From: an uncultured Lachnospiraceae bacterium
GTDB lineage: Bacteria > Bacillota > Clostridia > Lachnospirales > Lachnospiraceae
Assembly (NCBI GenBank): GCA_934320845.1
Contig: CAKRFU010000010.1
Location: 1 to 64,000, forward strand
Length of the DNA: 64,000 nt
Reading direction: 5' to 3'
The notes beneath the pieces are model-generated. The model did no database searches. It had not been told where the DNA came from and saw only the letters and a list, made by a program, of their open reading frames with translations. A program made the position numbers and the translations under genes. Below are positions 50,006 to 59,352 of this stretch, piece after piece; the first letter of the stretch is position 1; each line of letters starts with the position of its first letter.

Positions 50006-51628
50006 ATGAATAAACTTAGTAGAAAATTTGTGAGTTTAGGCACATGTATAGCTATATGCAGTACTGCTGTTTTGACAGGAGGATGCAGCAGTTCAAAAAG
50101 TTCATCAAACGGAGGAAAAATTGATATGGAAGCACTTGAAAAAGAGGAGAATGAATTAAAACCTGATTATACGGTAAATTATGACGGCATAAAGACTGCA
50201 TCCATAAATGCAGGTGTAAGTGTACATGATCCTTCTATATTAAAAGTGGACGATACATACTATATTTATGGTTCGCATATGTCTACGGCAAAGTCTACAG
50301 ATCTTAGAAACTGGACAAGCATCGGCGATGGTTATGATGTAAACAATCCGGTTTATAAAAATTTACTGAAAAATGATGATGCATTTAAATATGCAGGTGG
50401 AGCATTTAGTGCGATACCAACCGATGACCAAGGAACCCATGTATGGGCACCTGATGTAGTATATAATAAGAAACAGAAAAAATATTTTATGTATTTTTGT
50501 ACTTCGTCAACATGGAATGCATCAAATCTCTGTTATGCGACGTCAGATTCACCAGAGGGACCGTTTGAGTGGCAGGGTGCTTTGATATATTCGGGTTTTA
50601 CATCTGCTACACTTAAAGATACGGATGTACTTGACTATGTGAGCGAAGATTATGCAAAAGAACATTATATAAATAACAATGGCGGCATAGAAGAATACAA
50701 TTATAATGAATGCCCTAATGCTATTGACCCTACCACATTTTATGATGAGGACGGAAAGATGTGGATGGTTTATGGCTCATGGTCAGGAGGAATTTTCCTT
50801 CTTGAGATTGACGAGAACACCGGAAAAGTAATTCATCCTGAAGCCGATGAGAAGAATAATGTCGATGCATATTTTGGAAAAAGACTTATCGGTGGAGGAC
50901 ATGTGGCTATAGAGGGACCGTGGATAGAATATGACAAAGAAGCCGGATATTATTATCTGTTCGTGTCATATGGTTCACTTGTAAGTGATGGCGGATATCA
51001 GATAAGAGTATTCCGCTCAAAGAAGGTTGACGGTGACTATGTAGATATGAAAGGAAACACACCAAAGCCTGATTCAGGAGACGAATCGTTTTTTGGACTT
51101 AAACTCTCCGGAAATTATATGCTTCCGAGTCTTGAAAAAGCTTATATGGCAACGGGACATAATTCAGCACTTATAGATACTGATGGAAAGAGATACATTG
51201 TAAACCATACAAGATTTGATGACGGTACAGAGGCACATGAACCTAGAGTTCACCAGTATCTTCTTAATGAAGATGGATGGCCATGCATGCTTCCGTATGC
51301 AACAGATGGGGAGACTGTTTCAGAAAAAGGCTATGATAATGAAAAAATTACCGGAGATTATTATGTTGTAGATCAGGACACAACAGTTGATGGAAACATA
51401 GCAGAGCCGTTTAAACTTATTTTTACAGATAAGGGAAGTGTCTTTGGGAAAGACATAAAAGGAGTATGGACAGTCAAAGACGGTACATATTATGTAACAA
51501 TAAAATATAATGACGATGAATTTAAAGGTGTATTTTGTGAAATGAATGATGAGGCAGGAACAAAGTGCATGACATTCTCAGCAGTAGGCAAAAACAAGAG
51601 TCTTTGGGGCGTAAAATATTATAAGTAG
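50006..51628 (+). CDS. Secreted GH43 lipoprotein, likely endo-1,5-alpha-arabinanase
   Basis: A 540-residue lipoprotein with signal peptide and lipobox (LTGGC, Cys27). The five-bladed GH43 propeller shows the three catalytic acids: D75 in VHDPSIL (base), D241 in AIDPTTF (pKa modulator) and E303 in AIEGPW (acid). Sequences such as HVWAPDVVY, MVYGSWSGGIFLLEID and VSYGSLVSDGGYQIRVFRS fit the arabinan endo-1,5-alpha-L-arabinosidase subgroup, with a C-terminal beta domain (about 440-540). It would cut pectic arabinan at the cell surface. GGAGG precedes the ATG at 50006. The transporter operon that follows could import the products. A short AAAAAC/GTTTTT hairpin at 51634-51648 may end the transcript. 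Confidence 0.9.
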   Translation: MNKLSRKFVSLGTCIAICSTAVLTGGCSSSKSSSNGGKIDMEALEKEENELKPDYTVNYDGIKTASINAGVSVHDPSILKVDDTYYIYGSHMSTAKSTDLRNWTSIGDGYDVNNPVYKNLLKNDDAFKYAGGAFSAIPTDDQGTHVWAPDVVYNKKQKKYFMYFCTSSTWNASNLCYATSDSPEGPFEWQGALIYSGFTSATLKDTDVLDYVSEDYAKEHYINNNGGIEEYNYNECPNAIDPTTFYDEDGKMWMVYGSWSGGIFLLEIDENTGKVIHPEADEKNNVDAYFGKRLIGGGHVAIEGPWIEYDKEAGYYYLFVSYGSLVSDGGYQIRVFRSKKVDGDYVDMKGNTPKPDSGDESFFGLKLSGNYMLPSLEKAYMATGHNSALIDTDGKRYIVNHTRFDDGTEAHEPRVHQYLLNEDGWPCMLPYATDGETVSEKGYDNEKITGDYYVVDQDTTVDGNIAEPFKLIFTDKGSVFGKDIKGVWTVKDGTYYVTIKYNDDEFKGVFCEMNDEAGTKCMTFSAVGKNKSLWGVKYYK

Positions 51629-51661
51629 AATAAAAAACAGCGTTTTTATTCACAAATCAGA

Positions 51662-51690
51662 GGCTGCAAAAATATTTATATTTTTCAGCC
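51662..51690. terminator. Hairpin between the GH43 and small membrane protein genes
   Basis: GGCTGCAAAAATA pairs with TATTTTTCAGCC around TTTA. No T run follows on the plus strand. Confidence 0.4.
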
Positions 51691-51723
51691 AACTGGAAAT
51701 CGATTTCAAGGGAGGAAAAAGCA

Positions 51724-51969
51724 GTGGCAAAGAAAATGGATGCAAAGTTAAAAAGACAGATAATAGATGTGAGCAAAAGTGTAGCGGCGTGGGTGTTTGT
51801 GACGGCGGCATCATTTGGTTACTGGCTTGTGGTACTGCTTATAGCTTCGCTTGTACTGCTAAATGTATGGCATGTAACATTTGATTCGATTTTGAAATAT
51901 TCATTTGTACTTATGATAATAACATCGGTTGTTTATCTTGGAATGCAGATTAGAAAATGGGTAAGGTGA
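51724..51969 (+). CDS. Small two-helix membrane protein
   Basis: An 81-residue protein started by GTG behind GGGAGG. Basic N-terminus (AKKMDAKLKRQI), then two hydrophobic segments (SVAAWVFVTAASFGYWLVVLL... about 20-45, and FVLMIITSVVYLGMQI about 58-74). Unknown function. It sits between the arabinanase gene and the transporter operon and is followed by a terminator. Confidence 0.65.
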   Translation: MAKKMDAKLKRQIIDVSKSVAAWVFVTAASFGYWLVVLLIASLVLLNVWHVTFDSILKYSFVLMIITSVVYLGMQIRKWVR

Positions 51970-52003
51970 TATTGGTGTTGAGTTTAAGATAAATTTTAAA
52001 ATA

Positions 52004-52040
52004 AAAATCTCAAATTTAAAATAATTTGGGATTTTTTATT
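52004..52040 (+). terminator. Terminator after the small membrane protein gene
   Basis: AAAATCTCAAATT pairs with AATTTGGGATTTT (one G-U) around TAAAAT, followed by T-rich sequence. The bases 52041-52268 that follow are AT-rich and hold only a weak TTGTTTC/GAAACAA inverted repeat near 52105-52132. Confidence 0.75.
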
Positions 52041-52268
52041 TTCTGTTTTTTTATTAAATTTTAATTATTGAGATAAAAGTAAAATAAAATGAATTTTGTT
52101 TAGTTGTTTCTAAAATTTTTTTTTGAAACAAATTATTAAATTGTATTGTGCAAGGTGTATTAAGAAAGATGGTGCTATCAGGTGGTTTTTGTGTGCAAAT
52201 TGCTAAAAAGTAACTAAAATTTGTTATCAACGTGAAAGAAATATACAACAATTTGACTATAATTGGCA

Positions 52269-52297
52269 TTGACTTTTGTTCAAAATAATAGTAATAT
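52269..52297 (+). promoter_or_regulatory. Sigma-A promoter of the transporter operon
   Basis: TTGACT at 52269-52274, a 17-base spacer and TAATAT at 52292-52297, about 65 bases before the first gene of the operon. Confidence 0.75.
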
Positions 52298-52364
52298 AAA
52301 ATAAACTAAAGTAATTTATGAAAATATAAAAATACTTGAGCAAGAATTCTTTAAGGAGGAAGTT

Positions 52365-55300
52365 ATGCGGCACAGAAAAATTGGAGGTAAGTTTAAGAAA
52401 ACGGTCGCTGTTGGTTTGGTTGTGTCAATGGCATTAGGCTCTGCAACACTTAGGAGCTTTGCTAAGGATGTGACAGAGGATACATCAACAACATCTGAAT
52501 CTGACAGTTCAGATAAGAAAGAATCATCAGTGACTTCTGAGGAGTATTCCAGCGAGAGAATAGCTACTATCTATTCCAATATAAGCAAGGATTATACTGC
52601 ATCAGATTATACCGGCGAGCCTGTGACTGTTTCGGAAGAAAATTCAGTTACGGCAGGTGGTAAAAAGTACCTTACAACTAAAGTTAAAGGGTATGAAAAA
52701 AGTGACAAAGTTCTGGATTTGACAAGCGGCAAAAAAGTCACACTTGATTTCGATGTTCCGGAGGACGGACTTTATTATATGAATTTTGATTATCTTTCAT
52801 ATGATGACTCGATTCTTCCGGTATCAATGAAAATGAAGGTTGATGGAAAATATCCGTTTTATGAATGTCGAAGTCTTGAGTTTGAAACTACATGGAAACT
52901 CAGCGAAGAGAAAGCATATGACAGATATGACAATGAAACTGTTACTATCCCGAATAAGCAGATTCAGTGGGAAAGCAAGTATCTGATGGATTCAAGTTAT
53001 CGTCATTCAGAACCGCTTAAAGTTCAGCTTACAAAAGGAAAACATTCGATTGAACTCAGTGTTGATGAAGGTAACTTCCTTTTAGGAAATATCTCATTGG
53101 AAGCACCTACATCTGTTGAAGAGTATAAGGGTTCTTCAGATAAGGCAGATGGTGATGAACTTATTACTATTCAGGGTGAGGATTATACTTCAACAAATAA
53201 TTCATCAATCCACGGTGTAGCAGAGTATGATACAAGCGTAGACCCATATCAGGCTAAGGATACGGTTTTAAATACACTTGATTCTGATTCTTTCAATACA
53301 GCGGGTCAGAAGGTATCGTATGAGTTTGAAGTTAAAGTGGCAGGAAACTATAAGATAGCAGCAAATTACCGTCAGTCAGAAAAAACGGACTTCCCGGTAT
53401 TCTGTGATGTTGCAATCGACGGAAAAATTCCAAACACTGCTTTTAAAGATTACAGCATGGCATATTCTACAAAGTATAAGACGGCTACAATGCAGGATTC
53501 AAAAGGTGAAGATTTAAGTGTATATCTTAAAGAAGGTAAACACACAATCTCATACACGATAAGTATGAATCCAATATCTTATATTATGGAAGAAATTGAT
53601 GAGGTCATGTCAGATGTAAATGACCTTGCACTTGAAATTACAAAAGTTGCCGGTACAAACGCAGATAAGTATCGTGACCTTAAACTTTCAAAGTATATTC
53701 CGAATTTGGAAAAAACACTTTACGGTTATTCAGACAGACTCACTAAGCTTGAAAAGAGTGCTGTTAAGTGGAGTGACAGTGATAAGAACGTAGCTGTTAT
53801 GTCATCGCTTCTTATTGCTGCAAAGCAGTTGAAGAGTCTTGCAGACAGCCCTGATTCAATACCTTATCGTATAGACGAGTTGTCAACAAGCTCAAACTCA
53901 GTAAACCATTATCTTGCAACAACAATTGATAACCTTATAGCAAATGACCTTGCTATTGACCGTATTTATATTTATCAGGATGGAGCAAAGCTTCCGTCTA
54001 AGCCGGGATTTTTCAAATCATGTGCAATGAGTGTATCAAGATTTGTTGCTTCGTTTACAGATCAGGCTTATTCAACTAAAAATACTAATGAAGACCATAT
54101 TCAGGTATGGGTAAACCGTTCAAGCCAGTATGTACAGATAATGCAGAAGATGATTGACGAGAAATTTACACCTCAGACAGGAATTAATGTTGATATAAGT
54201 ATTATGCCTGACCAGTACAAACTTGTACTTTCAAATTCATCGGGAAATGCACCTGATGTTGCAACCGGTATCAACTATACTATACCTTACGAGCTTGGTA
54301 TAAGAGGTGCTCTTGTAAATATGGCACAGTATGATGACTTTAAAGAGTCTACAGATGGTTATGAGCCGGGATTTTTCATGACAGGTTCGATAGGTGACGG
54401 AATTTATTCAATGCCTGAGACAATGAACTTCTGGGTACTGTTCTACAGGTCAGACGTTCTTGAAAAACTTAATCTTGAAGTTCCACAGACAATGGATGAT
54501 GTAATAGCAATGCTTCCAAAACTTCAGATGAGAGGTTTGAATTTCTACTATCCGACAGCGGGTATGACACTTATGAGAAACTTCCATGGTACTACACCTC
54601 TTATTGTGCAGAATGATGGTTCACTTTATGCTAAGACAGCAGCAGAGGGTACAGCACTTGGAAATGAGAAATCAGTTAACGGTTTCACAAAACTTACAGA
54701 TTTGTTTACAGTTTACAATATGCCTGTAAATGTTGATAACTTCTATCAGCATTTCAGAAACGGTGATATGCCTATAGGTATTGCCGATTATGCAACATTT
54801 AACATGCTTACAAATGCAGCTCCTGAACTTTCAAGTTCATGGAAAGTTGCACTTATTCCGGGAACTAAGAAATCAGATGGAACAATCGACCGTTCAGTCT
54901 GTGGATGTGCCGAGAGTAGCGTAATCTTTAAGAGTAACACTGAGAGACAGAAGAAAGCCTGGGAATTTGTTAAATGGTGGTCATCAACAGAGACACAGGC
55001 TGAGTTCGGACAGACAATTCAGATTACATATGGTGATGAATATATCTGGCCGACAGCAAATACAAAGGCATTTGCTCAGCTTCCTATAAACTCAGACACA
55101 AAGAGTGTTGTTGAACAGACAGCAAAAAATGTTAAGGACGTTGCGAGAGTTCCGGGTACATATCTTCTTGAGCGTGAAATCAGTAACACATTCAACGATA
55201 TTGCCGTAAACGGTAACAATGAACAGACACGTATAGACAAAGCGGTTAAGACCGTAAACCACGAGTTTGAAAGAAAACTTGAGGAATTTGGATATAATGA

Positions 55301-55388
55301 CAGTGATGGCAAAGTAATAAAAGATTATAATATTCCGACTTATGAGTCTGTAAAGAAACTGCTTGACAGAACAGATAGCGATGAATAG
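52365..55388 (+). CDS. Large extracellular solute-binding protein with carbohydrate-binding-like modules
   Basis: A 1007-residue exported protein. A signal peptide ([20 protein letters not shown]) without lipobox is followed by a Ser/Thr/Asp-rich linker. Two jelly-roll-like modules that resemble carbohydrate-binding domains follow (about 80-255 and 265-410; both contain LYYMNFDY- or [14 protein letters not shown] strands and end in KGKHSIELS or EGKHTISYT). A helical spacer (about 415-560) precedes a family-1 sugar-binding domain (about 575-970: [52 protein letters not shown]). It is three times the usual length of a binding protein. First gene of a seven-gene operon; AAGGAGG precedes the ATG. 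Confidence 0.85.
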   Translation: MRHRKIGGKFKKTVAVGLVVSMALGSATLRSFAKDVTEDTSTTSESDSSDKKESSVTSEEYSSERIATIYSNISKDYTASDYTGEPVTVSEENSVTAGGKKYLTTKVKGYEKSDKVLDLTSGKKVTLDFDVPEDGLYYMNFDYLSYDDSILPVSMKMKVDGKYPFYECRSLEFETTWKLSEEKAYDRYDNETVTIPNKQIQWESKYLMDSSYRHSEPLKVQLTKGKHSIELSVDEGNFLLGNISLEAPTSVEEYKGSSDKADGDELITIQGEDYTSTNNSSIHGVAEYDTSVDPYQAKDTVLNTLDSDSFNTAGQKVSYEFEVKVAGNYKIAANYRQSEKTDFPVFCDVAIDGKIPNTAFKDYSMAYSTKYKTATMQDSKGEDLSVYLKEGKHTISYTISMNPISYIMEEIDEVMSDVNDLALEITKVAGTNADKYRDLKLSKYIPNLEKTLYGYSDRLTKLEKSAVKWSDSDKNVAVMSSLLIAAKQLKSLADSPDSIPYRIDELSTSSNSVNHYLATTIDNLIANDLAIDRIYIYQDGAKLPSKPGFFKSCAMSVSRFVASFTDQAYSTKNTNEDHIQVWVNRSSQYVQIMQKMIDEKFTPQTGINVDISIMPDQYKLVLSNSSGNAPDVATGINYTIPYELGIRGALVNMAQYDDFKESTDGYEPGFFMTGSIGDGIYSMPETMNFWVLFYRSDVLEKLNLEVPQTMDDVIAMLPKLQMRGLNFYYPTAGMTLMRNFHGTTPLIVQNDGSLYAKTAAEGTALGNEKSVNGFTKLTDLFTVYNMPVNVDNFYQHFRNGDMPIGIADYATFNMLTNAAPELSSSWKVALIPGTKKSDGTIDRSVCGCAESSVIFKSNTERQKKAWEFVKWWSSTETQAEFGQTIQITYGDEYIWPTANTKAFAQLPINSDTKSVVEQTAKNVKDVARVPGTYLLEREISNTFNDIAVNGNNEQTRIDKAVKTVNHEFERKLEEFGYNDSDGKVIKDYNIPTYESVKKLLDRTDSDE

Positions 55389-55413
55389 TATAATCGGAGG
55401 GATGAGAAAGAAT

Positions 55414-56367
55414 ATGGCTAACGAGAATAAAGAAAAATTAGTTAAAAAGCCCGGTAAAAAGAAAACCGGCATTAGAAAAAGAGAAAATTCAAACACAAAC
55501 GGTTATCTCTTTATGCTGCCATATGCTCTTATGTTTGTGGTATTCATATTACTTCCGACAGTGTTGGCGGTTGTACTTTCATTCACAAACTTTAATGCAA
55601 TTCAGTTTCCGTCTTTTGTAGGATTTTTGAATTACATTACACTTATTACGAGTGATGAAGTATTTATGCAGTATGTATTGCCAAATACCGTATTGTATGC
55701 GGTTGTTGTAGGTATCGGAGGATATATTTTATCCTTCGTGCTTGCATGGGCACTTTGTAACCTTACAAAACTTCCAAGAACAATATTTGCTTTGATATTG
55801 TACTCACCTAGTATGACAGCAGGTGTAGCCATGACCGTACTTTGGAAGGTTATTTTCTCAGGAGATCAGACAGGTCTTTTAAATGCATGGCTTATGAATC
55901 TTGGTCTTATAGACGAACCAATCATATGGCTTGTAAATACAAAATACCTTTTACCTATAGTTATCATCATTGGTCTTTGGTCATCAATGGGTGTAGGTTT
56001 CCTCTCAATGATAGCAGGTATCTTAAATTCAAACGAAGAGCTTTATGAAGCAGCTGCCATTGACGGAATTAAGAACCGTTTCCAGGAAATGATATACATA
56101 ACAATTCCACAGATGAAACCGCAGATGTTGTTTGCGGCAGTTATGGCTATCGTAAATGCGTTCCAGAATGGTCTTATATCTACACAGCTTACAGGTAATC
56201 CTTCACCGGGATATGCGGCACAGCTTATTGTAAACCATATCGAAGATTATGGTTTCCTCAGATATGAGATGGGATATGCAGCAGCAGTTTCAGTAGTATT
56301 GTTGTTAATCGTTCAGATTTTCTCAAAGGCAGCAAATGCGCTTTTGACTGAAAAAGACGATTTTTAA
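55414..56367 (+). CDS. Sugar ABC transporter permease (MalF/LacF type)
   Basis: A 317-residue permease with six membrane helices after a basic N-terminal tail. The cytoplasmic EAA loop that contacts the ATPase reads [28 protein letters not shown]. The start at 55414 is chosen because GGAGGG lies 12 bases upstream; earlier in-frame ATGs overlap the previous gene or that site. It pairs with the next gene as a permease heterodimer. Confidence 0.92.
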   Translation: MANENKEKLVKKPGKKKTGIRKRENSNTNGYLFMLPYALMFVVFILLPTVLAVVLSFTNFNAIQFPSFVGFLNYITLITSDEVFMQYVLPNTVLYAVVVGIGGYILSFVLAWALCNLTKLPRTIFALILYSPSMTAGVAMTVLWKVIFSGDQTGLLNAWLMNLGLIDEPIIWLVNTKYLLPIVIIIGLWSSMGVGFLSMIAGILNSNEELYEAAAIDGIKNRFQEMIYITIPQMKPQMLFAAVMAIVNAFQNGLISTQLTGNPSPGYAAQLIVNHIEDYGFLRYEMGYAAAVSVVLLLIVQIFSKAANALLTEKDDF

Positions 56368-56385
56368 AAGAGGAGGAAAAAAGAA

Positions 56386-57255
56386 ATGGCATATAAAGGC
56401 AAGAGAATTAATCCTCAGAAGTTTGAAAGAGGACAAATTAAGATTATCGCCATATTATTACCTCTTGTAATATTCATGGCATTACCAATCGTGTTTATCG
56501 CAAACCATGCGTTTAAGCCTATGGATGAGTTGTTTGCATTCCCACCTACATTCTTTGTAAGAAATGCAACACTTGAAAACTTTACAAAACTTATCAAGTT
56601 CAGCCGTACGGCAGGTGTTCCACTCAGCCGTTATGTATTTAACAGTTTGCTTGTTACAGGTCTTACAGTAGGATTATCACTCCTGTTTACAACATTCGCT
56701 GCATTTGCACTTGCAAAGTTAAAATTCAAGGGCAGACAGCTTATGATGGATATCAACCAGCTTGCATTGATGTTCGTTGCAACAGCAGTTCTTATTCCAA
56801 GATACCTTGTTATCTGTAAAGTAGGACTTATTGACAGCATCTGGGCTCATATTTTACCACTGCTCGCTTATCCGGTAGCACTTTTCCTTGTTAAGCAGTT
56901 CGTAGAGCAGGTTCCTGATTCGCTTATCGAAGCAGCTTACATCGATGGTGCGACAGACTGGACGGTTTACAGAAAAATCATTATTCCGATGATAAAACCG
57001 GCCATAGCAACAGCAGCTATTCTTGTTTTCCAGCAGGTTTGGGTAAATATGGAAACATCAAACTATTATGTAAATGATGACAGTATGAAGACGTTGACGT
57101 TCTATATGAACTCACTTGTCAATGTAAATAACACAGTATCCGGTCAGGGTATGGCGGCGGCAGCCTCACTTATTTTGTTTGTTCCTAACCTCGTGTTGTT
57201 TATCATACTTCAGAATAATGTCATGAACACAATGGCACATTCAGGTATCAAGTAA
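56386..57255 (+). CDS. Sugar ABC transporter permease (MalG/LacG type)
   Basis: A 289-residue permease with six helices. The EAA loop is SLIEAAYIDGATDWTVYRKIIIPMIKPA. It starts 18 bases after its partner behind GAGGAGG, and ends with FIILQNNVMNTMAHSGIK, the usual MalG-like tail. Confidence 0.93.
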   Translation: MAYKGKRINPQKFERGQIKIIAILLPLVIFMALPIVFIANHAFKPMDELFAFPPTFFVRNATLENFTKLIKFSRTAGVPLSRYVFNSLLVTGLTVGLSLLFTTFAAFALAKLKFKGRQLMMDINQLALMFVATAVLIPRYLVICKVGLIDSIWAHILPLLAYPVALFLVKQFVEQVPDSLIEAAYIDGATDWTVYRKIIIPMIKPAIATAAILVFQQVWVNMETSNYYVNDDSMKTLTFYMNSLVNVNNTVSGQGMAAAASLILFVPNLVLFIILQNNVMNTMAHSGIK

Positions 57256-57288
57256 AATGCAGCTAGAGGAGGAGAAGGAACAGACATT

Positions 57289-59352
57289 ATGAAAAAGAAT
57301 AATAAATTATTTAGAATTGTTTCTGTATTGCTCTTAGCATTCGTTATTACGCTGACTTCCGGAGCCGGTTCTGCATTAGTATCTGCAGAAACACCATACC
57401 GAACATTTACAAATGACGGTTATGGAAGAACGATGGAAACTCAGACAGCGTACCTTGCAAAAAAGACACTCATAAAATTCGGTGAAGAATTTATGAGCAA
57501 CCCGAATGACATGTACATTACAGAGGACGGCACAATATATGTAGCCGACACCGGAAATGGAAGAATTCTGGTTGGTACAGCAGATGGAAAATTATTAAAA
57601 ATTATCGGTAAAGGAAAGTTAAAAACTCCTACAGGAGTATTTGTAACTGAGAACAAAAACATTTATGTAGCCGATAGAGACGGAAAAGCCGTTTATGTAT
57701 TTGGTCAGGACGGAAAAGTAATTAACAAATATACAAAACCTGACAGTCCGCTTTATGGTGACGGACTTGACTTCCTTCCACAGAAGATAGTCGTAAATGA
57801 TGCGGGTGTTATGTATATTGTGTGTCAGTCAAATACAAACGGTATCGTAGAAATTTCACCTGAAGAAGGAGGAACATTCCTCGGATACTTCGGTACAAAC
57901 TATGCTGCAGTAAGTCTTCAGACAATGATTTATCGTGCAATTCTTACTGATGAGCAGAGAGCAAAGATGGTAAGTAATATGCCATCAACACCTGACAACC
58001 TTTCGATTGATTCAAAGGGACTTATCTACACTGTAACTCGTGGTGATGAAAATCTTACACTCAAAAGACTTAACATCGCAGGTACAAACCTTATCAAAGG
58101 TGGTGTGGATGATTATGATGAGTCACCTGCTGCAGTTACAACAGGTAATCATGATAATATCTATGTGGCATCATCACAGGGTTATATCTATGAGTACAAT
58201 AAGCAGGGTGAACTTCTTTATGTATTCGCAGGAACTGATGACGGTACACAGCGTGTAGGTCTTTCTACACAGGTTACAAGTATTCAGGTAGATTCAAAGG
58301 ATAATATTTATATTCTTGATTCTGAAAAGAAACAGATTCAGGTATATGAGCCTTCTGAATTTACACAGCTTTTACATAATGCACTTTACCTTTACTCAAA
58401 GGGTCATTACACAGAGAGTAAAAAACCTTTACAGCAGGTTCTTCAGATGAACAGCATGTTTGATTATGCTAACAAGGCTATGGGACGTGCATATTTCCAG
58501 GAAGAAAATTACAAGATGGCACTTAAGTATGCCAGACTTGCAAAAGATTATGAAGGATATTCAGATGCTTTCTGGGAAATAAGAAATGAGTGGCTGAAAA
58601 AGAATATCGTTGCAGTACTTCTTATAATAGTTGCACTTTGGGCGGCATACAAGGTTGTTATGGTTCTTGACCGAAAGAAAGCAATTCTTGCCAAACCGAA
58701 AGCGGCTGTGGCTAAATTTAAGGAAAACAAATTTGTATCCAATGTATGTTACTCTAAATATTATATGAGACATCCTATAGATGGTTCGTATGGTATAGCG
58801 AGAGAGGGCAGGGCATCATGGTCTGCACCGTCATTTATACTTGTTATATTCATGCTTGAGTATATCATCAATAAATATCTTTGCGGATTCTTGCAAAAGA
58901 CTATAAGAGAAGGAAGATATGAGATATTCTCAGATATAGGAAAGATAGTTATTGTAATGCTTGCAGTTACACTTTGTAATTATCTTGTATGTACTATCAA
59001 TGAAGGTGAAGGTACAGTGAAGAAGATTTATACATACTTCTGCTATTCACTTCTTCCATATGTAGTATATATACCATTTAGTTTTATTTTGTCACACATT
59101 CTTACAACAAACGAGCAGTTCCTTATTACATTACTTAACTATGTAATTGTAGGATGGATAGTTGTTCTTATAATACTTGGTATAAAAGAGGTAAACAACT
59201 ACACGGCAAAAGAAACAGCCAAAGTTATCTTTATAACGATATTTACAATTTTAATAATGGCACTCATCATATTCATTATTTATGTATTATGGGCTCAGGT
59301 ATTTGAGTTTATCAGTGCTGTATTTGGAGAGGTGGTGTACCGATTTGGCTAA
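57289..59352 (+). CDS. NHL-repeat, TPR and YIP1-domain membrane protein
   Basis: A 687-residue protein. Signal peptide (IVSVLLLAFVITLTSGAGSALVSA), then NHL-type propeller repeats (about 60-360: GTIYVADTGNGRILV, KNIYVADRDGKAVYVF, DNIYILDSEKKQIQVYEP), a TPR-like pair (about 365-430: ALYLYSKGHYTESKKPLQQVLQMN), one membrane helix, and a C-terminal YIP1-like domain with about five helices (about 490-687). The propeller faces outside. Its presence inside a permease operon suggests a scaffold or sensor for the transporter; biochemical function is unknown. It overlaps the next gene by eight bases. Confidence 0.8.
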   Translation: MKKNNKLFRIVSVLLLAFVITLTSGAGSALVSAETPYRTFTNDGYGRTMETQTAYLAKKTLIKFGEEFMSNPNDMYITEDGTIYVADTGNGRILVGTADGKLLKIIGKGKLKTPTGVFVTENKNIYVADRDGKAVYVFGQDGKVINKYTKPDSPLYGDGLDFLPQKIVVNDAGVMYIVCQSNTNGIVEISPEEGGTFLGYFGTNYAAVSLQTMIYRAILTDEQRAKMVSNMPSTPDNLSIDSKGLIYTVTRGDENLTLKRLNIAGTNLIKGGVDDYDESPAAVTTGNHDNIYVASSQGYIYEYNKQGELLYVFAGTDDGTQRVGLSTQVTSIQVDSKDNIYILDSEKKQIQVYEPSEFTQLLHNALYLYSKGHYTESKKPLQQVLQMNSMFDYANKAMGRAYFQEENYKMALKYARLAKDYEGYSDAFWEIRNEWLKKNIVAVLLIIVALWAAYKVVMVLDRKKAILAKPKAAVAKFKENKFVSNVCYSKYYMRHPIDGSYGIAREGRASWSAPSFILVIFMLEYIINKYLCGFLQKTIREGRYEIFSDIGKIVIVMLAVTLCNYLVCTINEGEGTVKKIYTYFCYSLLPYVVYIPFSFILSHILTTNEQFLITLLNYVIVGWIVVLIILGIKEVNNYTAKETAKVIFITIFTILIMALIIFIIYVLWAQVFEFISAVFGEVVYRFG

